A DNA stretch of 64,000 nt from Sphingomonadaceae bacterium 3R27C6 (GTDB lineage Bacteria; Pseudomonadota; Alphaproteobacteria; Sphingomonadales; Sphingomonadaceae): NCBI GenBank assembly GCA_005503215.1, contig SCNS01000006.1, forward strand, positions 124,001 to 188,000, read 5' to 3'. Made by a program: the position numbers and the translations under genes. Of the stretch, positions 9,079-19,810 are shown in pieces; position 1 is the stretch's first letter; each line of letters starts with the position of its first letter. A model generated the notes under the pieces. It saw only the letters and a program-made list of their open reading frames with translations, searched no databases and was not told the DNA's origin.

Positions 9079-11411
9079 CAGTCGAACCGCAGCGTCGCGC
9101 CATAGGTGCGCGGCGCATTATAGGCGACCGAATAGGCGCCGAAGAGCGCGAAACTTTGCACGGCGAAGCTTTCCTTCGTGATGTTGCGCGCCCAGAGCGC
9201 GATGTCCCACCCGTCTTCGCTGGTCAGGCTGACGCGCGCGTTGACCAGCGTATAGGACCCTTCCTTCAGATAGGGCGTATTCTCGGCATTGAGGAAGAAG
9301 GCGCCATTATATTTGCCGTCGACCTGGATCGCCATGTCCCACCCGTCACCGACGCCGAACTGATAGCGGGCGAGGAGGTTCGCCGAGAATTTGGCGGCGA
9401 GCGGCAGGTCGTTGCCGTCGAAGACCGGCTGCGCCGGGTCGTCGATCCGGGTGTCGATCCACGCAAGCCCGCCGCGCAGGTCGAAACCACGGAAGGGGCG
9501 GAGCGTGGCGTCGACCTCCAGTCCGTTGACGCGCGCCTTCGCGAGGTTGCGGAGCTGGTTGAACGGCAGCCCGGTAATAGTGTCGACCTGCGCGACGCGG
9601 ACCTGGGGCTTGCGGAAATCATAATGATAGAAGGATCCGTTCAGGAACAGGCGGCGGTCGAACAAGGTCGACTTGATCCCGGCCTCATAGGCGGTCAGCG
9701 TCTCATCCTCGAACGGCTGGAGCTGCTGGCGCGTGAAGGCGAAGTCGCCGTCGAAACCGCCGCTCTTGAACCCGCGGCTGACGCTGCCATAGATCAGCAC
9801 CGCGTCCGACGGCTTGTAGTTCACTCCGATCTTGCCCGAAAAGCTCTTGTAAACCGCCCCGTCGTCGACCACCGCTGCGTCGGCGGCGGTCGAGCCGAAA
9901 TTGACGGGTGCGCGCACCGGCGTCAGCCCGTCGTTGTAGATCCACTCGGACCGGCTCAGGAAATCCTTGTTTTCATAGGAATAGCGCGCGCCGCCGACGA
10001 GGGTGAGCCGGTCGGTCGCCTTCCATTCGGCGTGGGCGTAAGCGGCGGCGCTCCACGTATCCTGCGCGAAGTTGAGTTCGAGCTGATCGGCGACGCGCCC
10101 GGCGAGCGCCGGGTCGGTAAAATTGGTAAGGCCGAGCAGCGGCGACAGCGTGCCGAAGAAGCGCAGGTCGATCTTCTCCCGCGCGCCATAAAGGCCGGCG
10201 ATCCAGTAGAGCCGCCCGCCGCCGTCGGAGGCCAGTCGCAGCTCCTGCGAATATTGCTCGAGCCGCGTGTCGCGCAGCTGGTTGAGTTCGTGATGCGGCG
10301 CGCCGTCGGTGTCGGTGAACGCGCGCTTGCCCGCCTCGTCCCAGGAGGTGATCGAGGTCAGGGTCGCGCCGCCCAGATCGAATTCGCCGCGCAGCGAGGC
10401 GCCATAATTATGCTCGCGGTTGCGCCCGACGAAATCGACCCGGACATGATAGGGATCGCTGTCGAGGTCGGTGTAGCCGAAGGCGTCGCCGCAGAAGCGC
10501 GGATCGCGGACGCCCGCCAGCGGGGTCGCCGCGCAGGGCTGGGCCGCGCCGGGGATCGAGGTGAAGCCGATCGAGGTCAGCGGCAGAACGTCGCCGCTCG
10601 TCTCGCCGCCATGGATGTTGAGGAGCAGATCGACGCCGCTCCCGTCGTCATATTCGAGCAGCCCGCGCAGCGCCCAGCTTTCCTGCTCACCGGGGCGGCG
10701 CTTCGGGTCGAAGAATAGCGGGCTGAGCGGCAGCGCCGTGTCGGCGGGCGTCCAGTCGTTGATATAATAGCCGCGCGCCTGGTTCGCGTAGCGGCCGGCG
10801 ATCCGGGCCTTGAGCGCCGGCGACAGGGGGCCGCCGACCGCCGCGTCGAGCGTGACCGTCCGGTAGTTGCCATAGGAGAGTTCGGCGTAACCCTCTGCCG
10901 CGTTGGTCGGCCGCCGGGTCGAATAGCTGACCGCGCCGCCGGTCGTGTTGCGGCCGAACAAGGTGCCCTGCGGCCCCTTCAATATCTCGACGCGGTCGGT
11001 GTCGAAAATCTGGAAACCGGTGAGGATATTGGAGCCGAGATAGACCTCGTCGAGGTAGACCGCGGCGGCGGGCGCGACATTGGGCGCGAAATCCTGAACA
11101 CCGACACCGCGGATGACGAAGGTCGGCTGGCGGCCGAGATAGGAGTAGACTTGGACGCCCGAGACCGATTCCGAAATCTGCTGTGCCGACGTCACCCCCA
11201 GATTCTTGAGCTGATCGCCGGTGAAGGCGGCGATGGACACGCCGACATCCTGCAGATTCTGGTCGCGCTTTTGCGCCGTGACGACGATCTCGCTCAGTTG
11301 ATCGTCGGCCGGTGCGGCAGGTCCGGTGGTTGCGGGCGCGGTCTGCGCCAGCACCGGCACCGGCGCAGTCATCAGGAGCAGGCTGACGCCGGCGAGAAAC
11401 CTGTTTTCCAT
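9075..11411 (-). CDS. TonB-dependent outer-membrane receptor
   Basis: This 778-aa protein starts with a signal peptide ending near VLAQ. Then comes EIVVTAQKRDQNLQDVGVSI, a plug (VIRGVGVQDF, RVEILKGPQGTLFGRNTTGGAVSYSTRRP) and a long barrel ending RFDW. The ATG at 11411 is chosen over an upstream start at 11519 because a GAGAGGGAA ribosome-binding site precedes it and the signal peptide begins there. It is divergent from the acyl-CoA ligase gene at 11638 and overlaps the thioesterase gene by four bases. The family resembles sphingomonad receptors for organic substrates; the ligand is unknown. Confidence 0.93.
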   Translation of the reverse strand: MENRFLAGVSLLLMTAPVPVLAQTAPATTGPAAPADDQLSEIVVTAQKRDQNLQDVGVSIAAFTGDQLKNLGVTSAQQISESVSGVQVYSYLGRQPTFVIRGVGVQDFAPNVAPAAAVYLDEVYLGSNILTGFQIFDTDRVEILKGPQGTLFGRNTTGGAVSYSTRRPTNAAEGYAELSYGNYRTVTLDAAVGGPLSPALKARIAGRYANQARGYYINDWTPADTALPLSPLFFDPKRRPGEQESWALRGLLEYDDGSGVDLLLNIHGGETSGDVLPLTSIGFTSIPGAAQPCAATPLAGVRDPRFCGDAFGYTDLDSDPYHVRVDFVGRNREHNYGASLRGEFDLGGATLTSITSWDEAGKRAFTDTDGAPHHELNQLRDTRLEQYSQELRLASDGGGRLYWIAGLYGAREKIDLRFFGTLSPLLGLTNFTDPALAGRVADQLELNFAQDTWSAAAYAHAEWKATDRLTLVGGARYSYENKDFLSRSEWIYNDGLTPVRAPVNFGSTAADAAVVDDGAVYKSFSGKIGVNYKPSDAVLIYGSVSRGFKSGGFDGDFAFTRQQLQPFEDETLTAYEAGIKSTLFDRRLFLNGSFYHYDFRKPQVRVAQVDTITGLPFNQLRNLAKARVNGLEVDATLRPFRGFDLRGGLAWIDTRIDDPAQPVFDGNDLPLAAKFSANLLARYQFGVGDGWDMAIQVDGKYNGAFFLNAENTPYLKEGSYTLVNARVSLTSEDGWDIALWARNITKESFAVQSFALFGAYSVAYNAPRTYGATLRFDW

Positions 11412-11505
11412 TTCCCTCTCCCATGGCGGCGAACTCGTCGGGTCCGCCCGGTTCCAAGGATGATGGAGAATGGCGTGCGCGGCCATTGACGGGTCTGCGA
11501 CCCGC

Positions 11506-11522
11506 GTTGCGCCGATCACAAC
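11506..11522. promoter_or_regulatory. Imperfect LysR-type box GTTGC-N7-ACAAC in the divergent promoter region
   Basis: The left arm GTTGC is at 11506-11510 and the right arm ACAAC at 11518-11522; the right arm departs from GCAAC by one base. It lies about 95-111 bp upstream of the minus-strand receptor start. The wider sequence also contains a 9-bp inverted repeat, GCGTTGCGC with GCGCAACGC, between about 11504 and 11541. It is read with the perfect box at 11551-11567, and one of the pair could serve each divergent gene. Confidence 0.4.
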
Positions 11523-11550
11523 GGGCAGCGGCGCGCAACGCGCAAATCCC

Positions 11551-11567
11551 GTTGCAGCCTCAGCAAC
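11551..11567. promoter_or_regulatory. LysR-type box GTTGC-N7-GCAAC upstream of the acyl-CoA ligase
   Basis: Perfect arms GTTGC (11551-11555) and GCAAC (11563-11567) are separated by seven bases, identical in arms and spacing to the boxes at 1036-1052 and 17563-17579. It is 71-87 bp upstream of the ligase ATG at 11638 and about 140 bp from the divergent receptor start. The position fits an activator site of the LysR family. Confidence 0.55.
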
Positions 11568-11637
11568 GGCAGCGACGCGGAAGGGCGATATTAGGATGGG
11601 CTCGCTGCCGGTTTGCCGGAGTCAGGAGGAACCCCCG

Positions 11638-13254
11638 ATGAAGCTTGTGGCCGATAGGACCGATGCCCGCGAAATCGCCGCGACGATCGGGGCGATGTTT
11701 TCCGAGGCATGCGATCGCTTTGCCGACCGGACGCTGATCGAGTTTGGCGACCGCGTCATCGGTTTCGGGGAGACGGCATCGGCCGCTGCCGGTATCGCGG
11801 CGGCGCTGGCGGCGCGCGGAGTGGGAAAAGGCGATGTCGTCGCGCTCTATTTCCCCAACACGCCGCACTATCCGGTCGCCTTCTTCGCCGCGATGCGTCT
11901 GGGCGCGGTGGTCGTCAACCTGACGCCGCTCGATGCGGCGCGCGAACTGCGCTTCAAGCTCGCCGATACCGGCGCTCGGATCGTCGCCACGCTCGACGAG
12001 GAACCGTTTCGCAGCCGTGCGGCGGCATTGCTCGATGAAGGTCTGATCGACCTCCTGCTGCTCGGCGGCAACGCCTTCTGGGAAAGCGGCGATCCGGTCG
12101 CGGCCGAAGGCGATGCCATCCTGTCGATTGACGCGATGGTCGCGGAGGCGGCCGCCTGTCCGGCGGCATCGGTTGCGCCCGGCGATCTCGCGCTCATCCA
12201 ATATACGGGCGGGACGACGGGAACGCCAAAGGGGGCGATGATCACCCATGCCAATCTCGCCAGCGCGGTCGCGATGTTCGACGCGGCGGTCGCCGCGACA
12301 TCGGCCTGGCGTCCGGGCGAGGAGCGCCACGTCGGGGTGCTGCCGCTCTTTCATATCTATGCCCTTGCCGGCGTCTTGCTGCGCGCAGTGGCGAATGGCG
12401 AGACGATCCTTTTGCGCGACCGCTTCGACCCGGCGCAGACGCTCACCGACATTCGTTACGGCGGCGCGACCTTCTTTTTCGGCGTGCCGACGATGTTCGT
12501 CGCGCTGCTCGAACTACCCGGCATCGCCGCCGGCGACCTCGCGTCGCTCGTCTATTGCGTTTCGGGAGGGGCGCCGCTGCCGGGTGAGATTGCCGCGCGC
12601 ATGGGCGAGCTCGTCGGGCAACCGCCGGTCGTCGGCTGGGGGATGACCGAAACCTGCGGCGCGGGCACGCTCGGCCGTCACGGCGAGACGGGCACACCCG
12701 GCGCGATCGGCTATCCGCTGCCGGGCGCGTCGATCGAGATATTGGCGTTTGACGCCGACCGGAAGCCGGCGGGTATCGGGGAAATCGGCGAGATCGCGAT
12801 CCGCGGCCCCAATGTGATCGGGGGATATTGGAACCGCCCCGAGGAAAGCGCGGAAGCCTTTGCGGCGGGGCGCCTGCTGACCGGCGACATGGGGTTCATC
12901 GACGCGGCAGGGCAGGTCCATCTCGTCGACCGCCGCAAGGATCTGATCATCGCCTCGGGCTTCAACGTCTACCCGCGCGTCGTTGAGGAGGCGATCTACG
13001 AGCATCCGGCGGTGGCGGAGGCGCTGGTCTATGGGGCGAGCGATGCCTACCGCGGCGAGGTCGCCGTCGCCGCGGTCACGCTGCGTGCCGGCTGTACGCT
13101 GGAGATCGGGGAACTGCGTGACTTTCTCGCCGACAAGCTCGGCCGGCACGAGCTGCCAGCGCGGCTCGAGATTCACGAAACCTTGCCGCGCACCGCGGCG
13201 GGCAAGTTGTCGCGCAAGGACCTTCGCGACGCGGCGGCAAAAGGGGGAAACTGA
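11638..13254 (+). CDS. Acyl-CoA ligase of the class I adenylate-forming family
   Basis: This 538-aa protein has the AMP-binding P-loop-like motif YTGGTTGTPKG (about 186-196), the A5 motif GWGMTETCG, and the A7/A8 region GEIAIRGPNVIGGYW...TGDMGFID...DRRKDLIIASGFNVYPRVVE. The C-terminal catalytic lysine motif is TAAGKLSRKDLR. It would join a carboxylic acid to CoA through an acyl-adenylate. The ATG at 11638 has AGGAGGA at 11624-11630 with a 7-base spacer, so the upstream open frame is discarded. It is followed after one base by the SMP-30 gene. The acid it activates is unknown. Confidence 0.92.
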   Translation: MKLVADRTDAREIAATIGAMFSEACDRFADRTLIEFGDRVIGFGETASAAAGIAAALAARGVGKGDVVALYFPNTPHYPVAFFAAMRLGAVVVNLTPLDAARELRFKLADTGARIVATLDEEPFRSRAAALLDEGLIDLLLLGGNAFWESGDPVAAEGDAILSIDAMVAEAAACPAASVAPGDLALIQYTGGTTGTPKGAMITHANLASAVAMFDAAVAATSAWRPGEERHVGVLPLFHIYALAGVLLRAVANGETILLRDRFDPAQTLTDIRYGGATFFFGVPTMFVALLELPGIAAGDLASLVYCVSGGAPLPGEIAARMGELVGQPPVVGWGMTETCGAGTLGRHGETGTPGAIGYPLPGASIEILAFDADRKPAGIGEIGEIAIRGPNVIGGYWNRPEESAEAFAAGRLLTGDMGFIDAAGQVHLVDRRKDLIIASGFNVYPRVVEEAIYEHPAVAEALVYGASDAYRGEVAVAAVTLRAGCTLEIGELRDFLADKLGRHELPARLEIHETLPRTAAGKLSRKDLRDAAAKGGN

Positions 13255-13255
13255 C

Positions 13256-14179
13256 ATGGACGGCTTCGAACTCGTCGCCGATGACCTCGGCTTTCCCGAA
13301 GGGCCCGTAACACTTTGCGACGGAAGCCTGCTCGTCGTCGAAATCAGCAGCCAATGCCTGACGCGCATCGCCGCCGATGGCAGCCGGCGGATCATCGCCT
13401 CGATGGCGGGCGGTCCCAATGGCGCCGCGATCGGGCCCGACGGCGCTATCTATGTCTGCAACAATGGAGGATTCGCGTTCGGCGACGTCGCGCTTTACGC
13501 GATCAACATCCCGGTAGGACCGGCGCCTGATTATGCGGGCGGATCGATCCAGCGGGTCGATCCGGCGACAGGCGAGGTCCGGACGCTCTACACCGAAGCC
13601 GGGGGCGTGCCGCTGCGCGGGCCGAACGACCTCGTCTTCGATCGGCATGCCGGCTTCTGGTTCACCGATCATGGCAAGTCGGGGCATCGCGAACGCGACC
13701 GCGTCGGGGTGTTTTACGCCGCCGCGGACGGCAGCTTCATCCGCGAGGTGATCTTCCCGCTCGAAAACCCCAACGGTATCGGCCTCTCTCCCGACGGCCG
13801 CACGCTCTACGTCGCCGAAACCTATACTTGTCAGCTCTGGGCCTTCGACATAAAGGGGCCGGGCGAGATCGCGCCGCACCCCAATCTCTTCGGTCATGGC
13901 GGGCGCTTTCTCTATCGTCCTGGGGGCTTTCGCTATTTCGACAGCCTGGCGGTCGAGGCAGATGGCAATATCTGCGTCGCGACGATCGGCGAGCCGGGCA
14001 TTTCGGTCGTCTCGCCCGTCGGGGACCTCGTCGATTTCGTGCCGACGCCCGACATCTTCACGACCAATATCTGTTTCGGCGGCCCGGATATGCGGACGGC
14101 CTATATCACCCTGTCGGGGACGGGCCGGGTCGTTTCGACGCGCTGGCCACGGCCCGGGCTGCGATTGTCTCATTGCTGA
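13256..14179 (+). CDS. SMP-30/gluconolactonase/LRE-family protein
   Basis: This 307-aa protein has the six-bladed beta-propeller signatures of SMP-30/gluconolactonase: FPEGPV near residue 16, a glycine-rich GGPNGAAIGPDGAIYVCNNGG (about residues 48-68), GPNDLVFDRHAGFWFTDHG with the metal-binding N and D, and NPNGIGLSPDGRTLYVAET. Members hydrolyse lactones with a divalent metal. The start ATG is one base after the ligase stop, so the pair is co-translated. A lactonase beside an acyl-CoA ligase suggests that ring opening of a lactone gives the acid the ligase activates; this is inference. Confidence 0.88.
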   Translation: MDGFELVADDLGFPEGPVTLCDGSLLVVEISSQCLTRIAADGSRRIIASMAGGPNGAAIGPDGAIYVCNNGGFAFGDVALYAINIPVGPAPDYAGGSIQRVDPATGEVRTLYTEAGGVPLRGPNDLVFDRHAGFWFTDHGKSGHRERDRVGVFYAAADGSFIREVIFPLENPNGIGLSPDGRTLYVAETYTCQLWAFDIKGPGEIAPHPNLFGHGGRFLYRPGGFRYFDSLAVEADGNICVATIGEPGISVVSPVGDLVDFVPTPDIFTTNICFGGPDMRTAYITLSGTGRVVSTRWPRPGLRLSHC

Positions 14180-14185
14180 CGGCGT

Positions 14186-15094
14186 TCAGGCGAAGCGGTC
14201 CAGCCCGCTCCTGATCCAGTTCCGGAACTTGATCGCGTCGGGGCGGCGCTGCACCGCTTCGTCGGCGAAGACCAGATAATAGTCGATGCCCAGCGACGCC
14301 TGATAGGCGCCGATGCGGACGAGGCGGCCCTGGTCGAGCAGCCGTTGCGCGAGGATCGGCGCGACGATCGCGACGCCCAGTCCGGCGGCGGCCGCCTCGA
14401 ACATCAGGAATTGCGCTTCGAAATAGGTCGGCGGCGACAGCGGCGGGCCGTCATATTTCATGTTGCGCAGCCATCGTTCCCAAAGGCCCTCGGGGCGATA
14501 GACGGCGAGGCGGTCGAAGTCGGCCAGTTCGGCGAGGCGGGTCGGCGGCGATCGCCCCGAAGCGAGCGCCGGGGCGGATACCAATATGCCGCTGATCGGC
14601 GCGACCCGGATGGCGGGCATCGCTCCGATGTCGCCCGGCCCGACATAGATGGCGGCATCGGCGTGGCCCCGCCTGAGATCGTCGATATCGCGGCCGATGC
14701 GCAGCTCGACATTGACCTCCGGGTGCGCCCGCTGGAAGTCGGGCAGATTGGGAAGGAGCCATCCGATCGCGAAGGATTGCGGCACGACGATGCGCAGCGC
14801 CATGCCGCCACGCTCCGCCTGCAGGTCGACGGTCGCGCGGCGGATCGAATCGATCGCGGGCTCGACCGTCCGCAGATAGCGCTCGCCGGTCTTCGACAGC
14901 GTGACCGAGCCCTTGTCGCGCACGAACAGCGCCACCCCGACAAAGGCTTCGAGCGCCTGAATCCGCCGTGAAAAGGCCGATGGGCTGAGCGCGAGCCGGT
15001 CGGCCGCGTCGCGAAAGCTCGACGAGCGGGTGGCAAGGATGAAGGCCTCGATGGCCTCGAGTGGAGGTGCCTGACGTCGGATGGTTCTGCTCAA
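14186..15094 (-). CDS. LysR-family transcriptional regulator
   Basis: This 302-aa protein has an N-terminal winged helix-turn-helix (LEAIEAFILATRSSSFRDAADRL, then SPSAFSRRIQALEAFVGVALFVR) and a periplasmic-binding-like effector domain. It most resembles the GcvA/AmpR-like half of the family in its spacing. I chose TTG at 15094, which has GGGAGGG just upstream and gives normal family length. An upstream start at 15181 would run into the dehydrogenase gene. It lies 52 bp downstream of the acyl-CoA dehydrogenase on the same strand and converges with the SMP-30 gene. It is the obvious candidate to bind the repeated GTTGC-N7-GCAAC boxes. Confidence 0.9.
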   Translation of the reverse strand: MSRTIRRQAPPLEAIEAFILATRSSSFRDAADRLALSPSAFSRRIQALEAFVGVALFVRDKGSVTLSKTGERYLRTVEPAIDSIRRATVDLQAERGGMALRIVVPQSFAIGWLLPNLPDFQRAHPEVNVELRIGRDIDDLRRGHADAAIYVGPGDIGAMPAIRVAPISGILVSAPALASGRSPPTRLAELADFDRLAVYRPEGLWERWLRNMKYDGPPLSPPTYFEAQFLMFEAAAAGLGVAIVAPILAQRLLDQGRLVRIGAYQASLGIDYYLVFADEAVQRRPDAIKFRNWIRSGLDRFA

Positions 15095-15146
15095 GCCTCC
15101 CTCCCGTTCGTCTACATCAGCTGGCTTGTGCCGTGAAGCCGGTGCG

Positions 15147-16460
<1,314 letters not shown>

Positions 16461-16467
16461 TATCCTT

Positions 16468-17511
16468 TCATGGGGTGGGGCCGCCGCCGAGATGCCGGAG
16501 ACCGGCTTCGGCGATCGTGTCGAGATGATGAAACAGGTCGGGCGCGATCGCGCCGGCCGCATTGCGATGCAGAACACCGTGCGCGATCGCCGCCGTGCGA
16601 TAGAGCGCGAAGGCGCGATAGGCGCGCCACGCGACCGGCAGGACGGCTCCCGTCGTCCGGCAATAGCGTTCGATGAGCGCGGCCGGCGCGGGAATGCCCG
16701 ACCCGGATCGCGAACGCCCCGCGAGGCCCGGCAGGATCGGGCTATCGTGCGGCAAATCGAAAGCGAGCAGGAAATAGGCGAGGTCGGCGAAGGGGTCGCC
16801 GAGTGTCGAAAGCTCCCAGTCCAGCACGGCGGTTACCCGGCCATCGGCGAACAGCATGTTGCCGAAGCGATAGTCGCCGTGGACGATGCTTGTCCGGGAC
16901 TGCGGCGGCAGGACCCGGGACAGCAGGCTGCCGAGTTCGAGCAGCGCCGGCGGAGCGTTTCCGTCGGCCGCCACCTGCTCCGACCACCGGCTTAGCTGGC
17001 GGCGATTATAGTCTCCCGGCGATCCGAAGCCGGTGAGGCCGATCGCGCCGGGCGAGAGCCGGTGCAGGCGCGCCAGGATGTCGATAGCCTGTTCATAGGC
17101 GGATATGCGCTGCCGGGGCGAAAGCGCGGGCAGGGCGGGGTCCTCCTCCGCGGCGCCGTCGATCAGCGGCATCAGGTAGAAGGGTTCGCCGAAATGCGAT
17201 GGATCGGCGACGTGCAGCAGGACTGGCGGCACCGGAATATCCGACCCTTCGAGGGCGGTCAGGACCCGTACTTCGCGGTCGATCCGGTGCGCCCAGGGCG
17301 AAGGATTTCCCGCCGGACGGCTGCGCAGCACATAGCGGCCGGTCGCGGCGTCGAGCAGGAAGGTGGGGTTCGACCGTCCACCCGGCAGCGGGCTGATCGA
17401 CACCGGCCCGTATAATCCCGGGACGCCGCTTTCGAGCAGCGCGGTCATCGCCCCGCCCAGCGGTTGCTGCAAGGAATCCGGCTTCTTTTCCGTTCTTTGG
17501 CTCATCGCCAT
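16468..17511 (-). CDS. Phosphotransferase family protein (APH/choline-kinase fold), possible 4-hydroxyacyl-CoA kinase
   Basis: This protein of about 347 aa has the aminoglycoside-phosphotransferase fold: an N-lobe with [16 protein letters not shown] and YVLRSRP (the lysine-equivalent region is arginine-rich), the catalytic loop [13 protein letters not shown], and the metal motif [21 protein letters not shown]. It is fused to nothing but sits directly before an acyl-CoA dehydrogenase, as the kinase and dehydrogenase domains do in ACAD10/11. The ATG at 17511 gives normal length; a TTG at 17538 is the alternative and neither has a strong ribosome-binding site. A GTTGC-N7-GCAAC box lies 52-68 bp upstream. 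Antibiotic resistance is unlikely from context. Confidence 0.85.
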   Translation of the reverse strand: MAMSQRTEKKPDSLQQPLGGAMTALLESGVPGLYGPVSISPLPGGRSNPTFLLDAATGRYVLRSRPAGNPSPWAHRIDREVRVLTALEGSDIPVPPVLLHVADPSHFGEPFYLMPLIDGAAEEDPALPALSPRQRISAYEQAIDILARLHRLSPGAIGLTGFGSPGDYNRRQLSRWSEQVAADGNAPPALLELGSLLSRVLPPQSRTSIVHGDYRFGNMLFADGRVTAVLDWELSTLGDPFADLAYFLLAFDLPHDSPILPGLAGRSRSGSGIPAPAALIERYCRTTGAVLPVAWRAYRAFALYRTAAIAHGVLHRNAAGAIAPDLFHHLDTIAEAGLRHLGGGPTP

Positions 17512-17562
17512 ATCGGTAGGCGGATTGCGGGAAGACAAGGTATCGCGAACTTCCCAACGCGC

Positions 17563-17579
17563 GTTGCGTAACCGGCAAC
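17563..17579. promoter_or_regulatory. LysR-type box GTTGC-N7-GCAAC upstream of the kinase-dehydrogenase pair
   Basis: Perfect arms GTTGC (17563-17567) and GCAAC (17575-17579) with a 7-base spacer lie in the 70-bp gap between the MFS gene stop (17582) and the phosphotransferase start (17511). A promoter here would let the kinase-dehydrogenase pair be induced separately from the hydratase-MFS pair upstream. Confidence 0.55.
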
Positions 17580-17581
17580 GG

Positions 17582-18859
17582 TCAGTCCGCCCGCCCCAGG
17601 TCGGCCGCCAGATAGCGCGCGGCGAGCCGATAGTGGAGCGCTCCCCAGAAAAAGAGCGACGCGGTCAGAACCAGTGCGATGCGCAGGCCGTGGGCAGCGG
17701 CGTTCGTGGCATCGCTCGTCGATGCGAAATGATCGCTGAGCCAGCCGGTAAGCGGCGGTCCGATGCCGAGCCCGACGAGATTGACGGTTAGCAAAACGAG
17801 CGCGCTGGCCGTGGCGCGCATCGCCGGTTTCGCGAGCGACTGAACGAGGGCGTAGGTCGGGCCGAGATAGAGGAACTGTGCGATTCCGGAAACCAGCAGC
17901 AACGCGATCGCCATGGCGCGTTCGTCCTGCAGATAGGCGGCGATCGAGAGCGGCGCCGCCAGCGCGAGCCCGGTCGCCGGAATCCAGGCGCCGAAGCGCG
18001 CGTCGCGCCGCATCGCCCTGTCGACCGCCAGCCCGCCAAGGAGCGTCCCCGCGCCGGCCGCGAGGCCCGAGATCAGGCCTGTCGCATAGCCGGCGGCGGC
18101 GAGCCCCATCTCGAACTGCCGCATGAAGAAGGGGGCGGTGAAGGCGAGAATGCCGTACCCGGCAGTCGAGGCGACGGTGATGCCGATCGTCAGATGGACG
18201 AAAGCGCGGCGCGCGGCCAGATGGGCGAGAGTCCGCGCGAGTGAGGGTGGCGCGGCGGGCGTGATCCCCGTCTTTCCCGCGCTGCGTGGGTCCCTGATGA
18301 CGAGCAGCACGACGAGCGCGAGGAGCAGGCCGGGTGCACCCACGAGCATGAACGTCGCGCGCCAGCCCAGCGCTTCGCCTAGCGCACCGCCGGCGACGGC
18401 GCCGAACAATATGCCGAGCGGAACGCCGAGCGAATAGATGGAGATGGCGGTCGCCCGCCGCTCGGGCGGGAAAAGATCGGAGATCAGCGCATGGGCGGGC
18501 GGCGTTCCCCCGGCTTCGCCGACGCCGACCCCGACGCGGTACAGGAACAGCTGGATGAAGCCGGTCGCAAGGCCGCACATCATCGTCATCAGCGACCAGA
18601 TCGCCAGCGCCGCCGCGATGATGCGCGGCCGGTCGACACGTTCGGCGAGGCGTGCGATCGGCACGCCGAGTACGGAATAAAAGAGTGCGAAGGCCGTGCC
18701 CGAGACAAGTCCGAGCTGGGTGTCGCTAAGCCCCAGGTCGCGTTTCAGCGGTTCCTGCAGGATGGAGATGATCGTGCGGTCGATGAAGTTGAAGCAATAG
18801 ACCGCGAGAAGAAGGCCGAGCGCGACACGCGGATCGGTCGCGCGGTGGACGCGGATCAT
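17582..18859 (-). CDS. MFS transporter
   Basis: This 425-aa integral membrane protein has about twelve hydrophobic helices. It shows MFS landmarks: FNFIDRTIISILQEPLKRDLGLSDTQLGLVSGTAFALFYSV at the N-terminus, IARLAERVDRPRI (loop 2-3 motif) and YRVGVGVGEAGGTPPAHALISDLFPPERRATA. This is the pattern of the sphingomonad spinster-like MFS group often found in aromatic and terpenoid catabolic loci. The ATG at 18859 overlaps the stop of the enoyl-CoA hydratase gene (ATGA), so they are coupled. The direction and substrate of transport are not known; uptake of the locus substrate is the simplest inference. Confidence 0.9.
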   Translation of the reverse strand: MIRVHRATDPRVALGLLLAVYCFNFIDRTIISILQEPLKRDLGLSDTQLGLVSGTAFALFYSVLGVPIARLAERVDRPRIIAAALAIWSLMTMMCGLATGFIQLFLYRVGVGVGEAGGTPPAHALISDLFPPERRATAISIYSLGVPLGILFGAVAGGALGEALGWRATFMLVGAPGLLLALVVLLVIRDPRSAGKTGITPAAPPSLARTLAHLAARRAFVHLTIGITVASTAGYGILAFTAPFFMRQFEMGLAAAGYATGLISGLAAGAGTLLGGLAVDRAMRRDARFGAWIPATGLALAAPLSIAAYLQDERAMAIALLLVSGIAQFLYLGPTYALVQSLAKPAMRATASALVLLTVNLVGLGIGPPLTGWLSDHFASTSDATNAAAHGLRIALVLTASLFFWGALHYRLAARYLAADLGRAD

Positions 18860-19653
18860 GCGTCGCGCCATTCGGCTGGGCGCCGCTCGAAGAAGGCCGC
18901 CATCGCTTCGTGAAAATCCTCGGTCCGGGCGCAGAGCACCTGGTTCCGGTCCTCCATCGCGATGGCCGATTCGATTGAAGGGGCGTCGATTGCATGATGC
19001 AGCGCCTCCTTCGACAGCCGCAGCGCGGTCGGTGCGACCTTGAGCAGCCGGTCCGCCATCGCGCGGCCTGCCTCCTCGAGTTCGCTGGCATCGTCGACCA
19101 GGCGCGACACGAGGCCGAGCGCATGGGCCCGCTCCGCACCGATGAAGTCGCCGGTCAGGATCAGCTCGGACGCAATCGAAGCGCCGGCAAGGCGCGGGAG
19201 CAGGTAGCTGACGCCAATGTCGCAGCCTCCAAGGCCCACATTCACGAAGGCGCAGTTCATCCGTGCATCGCGGGCGGCGATCCGGATGTCGGCAGCGAGC
19301 GCGAGCGCGAAGCCCGCGCCGCATACGGCGCCGTGGAGCAGGGCGACTATCGGCTGCGGGCAGCGGCGCATTTCGAGTATGAATTCGCGATTGACCCGCT
19401 GGATTGCGAGCTCCGCTCGGACGCCGGCATTGCCGAATTGCAGGTCGGGGGGTGCCTCGTGCGTCGATTTCAGATCCACGCCGGCGCAGAAGGCGCGTCC
19501 CGCCCCGCGCAGGACGATTACGCGGCACTCGTTATCTTTGCGCTTCAGCCGAAAATAGCGAGTCAACTCGTCGGCCATCGGCGGGTCGATGGCGTTGAGC
19601 CGCCCAGGCCGGTCGAGCGTCACCACGTCGAGGCCGTCCGAATATTGGAGCAT
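18856..19653 (-). CDS. Enoyl-CoA hydratase/isomerase family protein
   Basis: This crotonase-fold protein of about 265 aa has the LDRPGRLNAID start motif, the oxyanion-hole segments RAFCAGVDLKS and HGAVCGAGFALALAADIRIA, and FVNVGLGGCDIGVSYLLPRL. The glutamates of classical hydratases are not evident: the second glutamate position is replaced within GGCDIG. The exact reaction (hydratase, isomerase or hydrolase) is therefore open. I chose ATG 19653 because GAAGGA precedes it and it gives family length; ATG 19701 would add 16 residues without a ribosome-binding site. It is the first gene of the minus-strand set leading to the dehydrogenase. Confidence 0.88.
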   Translation of the reverse strand: MLQYSDGLDVVTLDRPGRLNAIDPPMADELTRYFRLKRKDNECRVIVLRGAGRAFCAGVDLKSTHEAPPDLQFGNAGVRAELAIQRVNREFILEMRRCPQPIVALLHGAVCGAGFALALAADIRIAARDARMNCAFVNVGLGGCDIGVSYLLPRLAGASIASELILTGDFIGAERAHALGLVSRLVDDASELEEAGRAMADRLLKVAPTALRLSKEALHHAIDAPSIESAIAMEDRNQVLCARTEDFHEAMAAFFERRPAEWRDA

Positions 19654-19757
19654 AAATCCTTCATGGTGGCGTATCGGGCCCGCGCGCGTATCGTTGTTCA
19701 TGCTTGCGATTCTATCGACTGCCGATTCCGGTGCGAATCCTCAATTCGCAACCGATA

Positions 19758-19772
19758 TTGTGTCTGGCGCAA
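19758..19772. promoter_or_regulatory. Degenerate LysR-type box TTGT-N7-GCAA upstream of the enoyl-CoA hydratase
   Basis: The 15 bases have the layout of the TTGC-N7-GCAA core with one mismatch in the left arm. The site lies 105-119 bp upstream of the hydratase ATG at 19653. On its own it would be unremarkable; it is listed because each other divergent or leading gene of this locus has a better copy. Confidence 0.25.
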
Positions 19773-19810
19773 GTGATCTGCCCCGGTCGAGTGGACCGAT
19801 TGGATTGTTA

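Noticed and set aside
9156..10718. Plus-strand frame of 520 codons opposite the third TonB receptor
   Set aside because: It mirrors a receptor with clear plug and barrel motifs and shows no domain of its own.
16468..17511. Aminoglycoside resistance gene
   Set aside because: The fold is APH-like, but the position next to an acyl-CoA dehydrogenase and a catabolic operator argues for a metabolic kinase.
18860..19528. Long N-terminal extension of the MFS gene
   Set aside because: It reads through the enoyl-CoA hydratase gene in another frame; the coupled ATG at 18859 explains the start.
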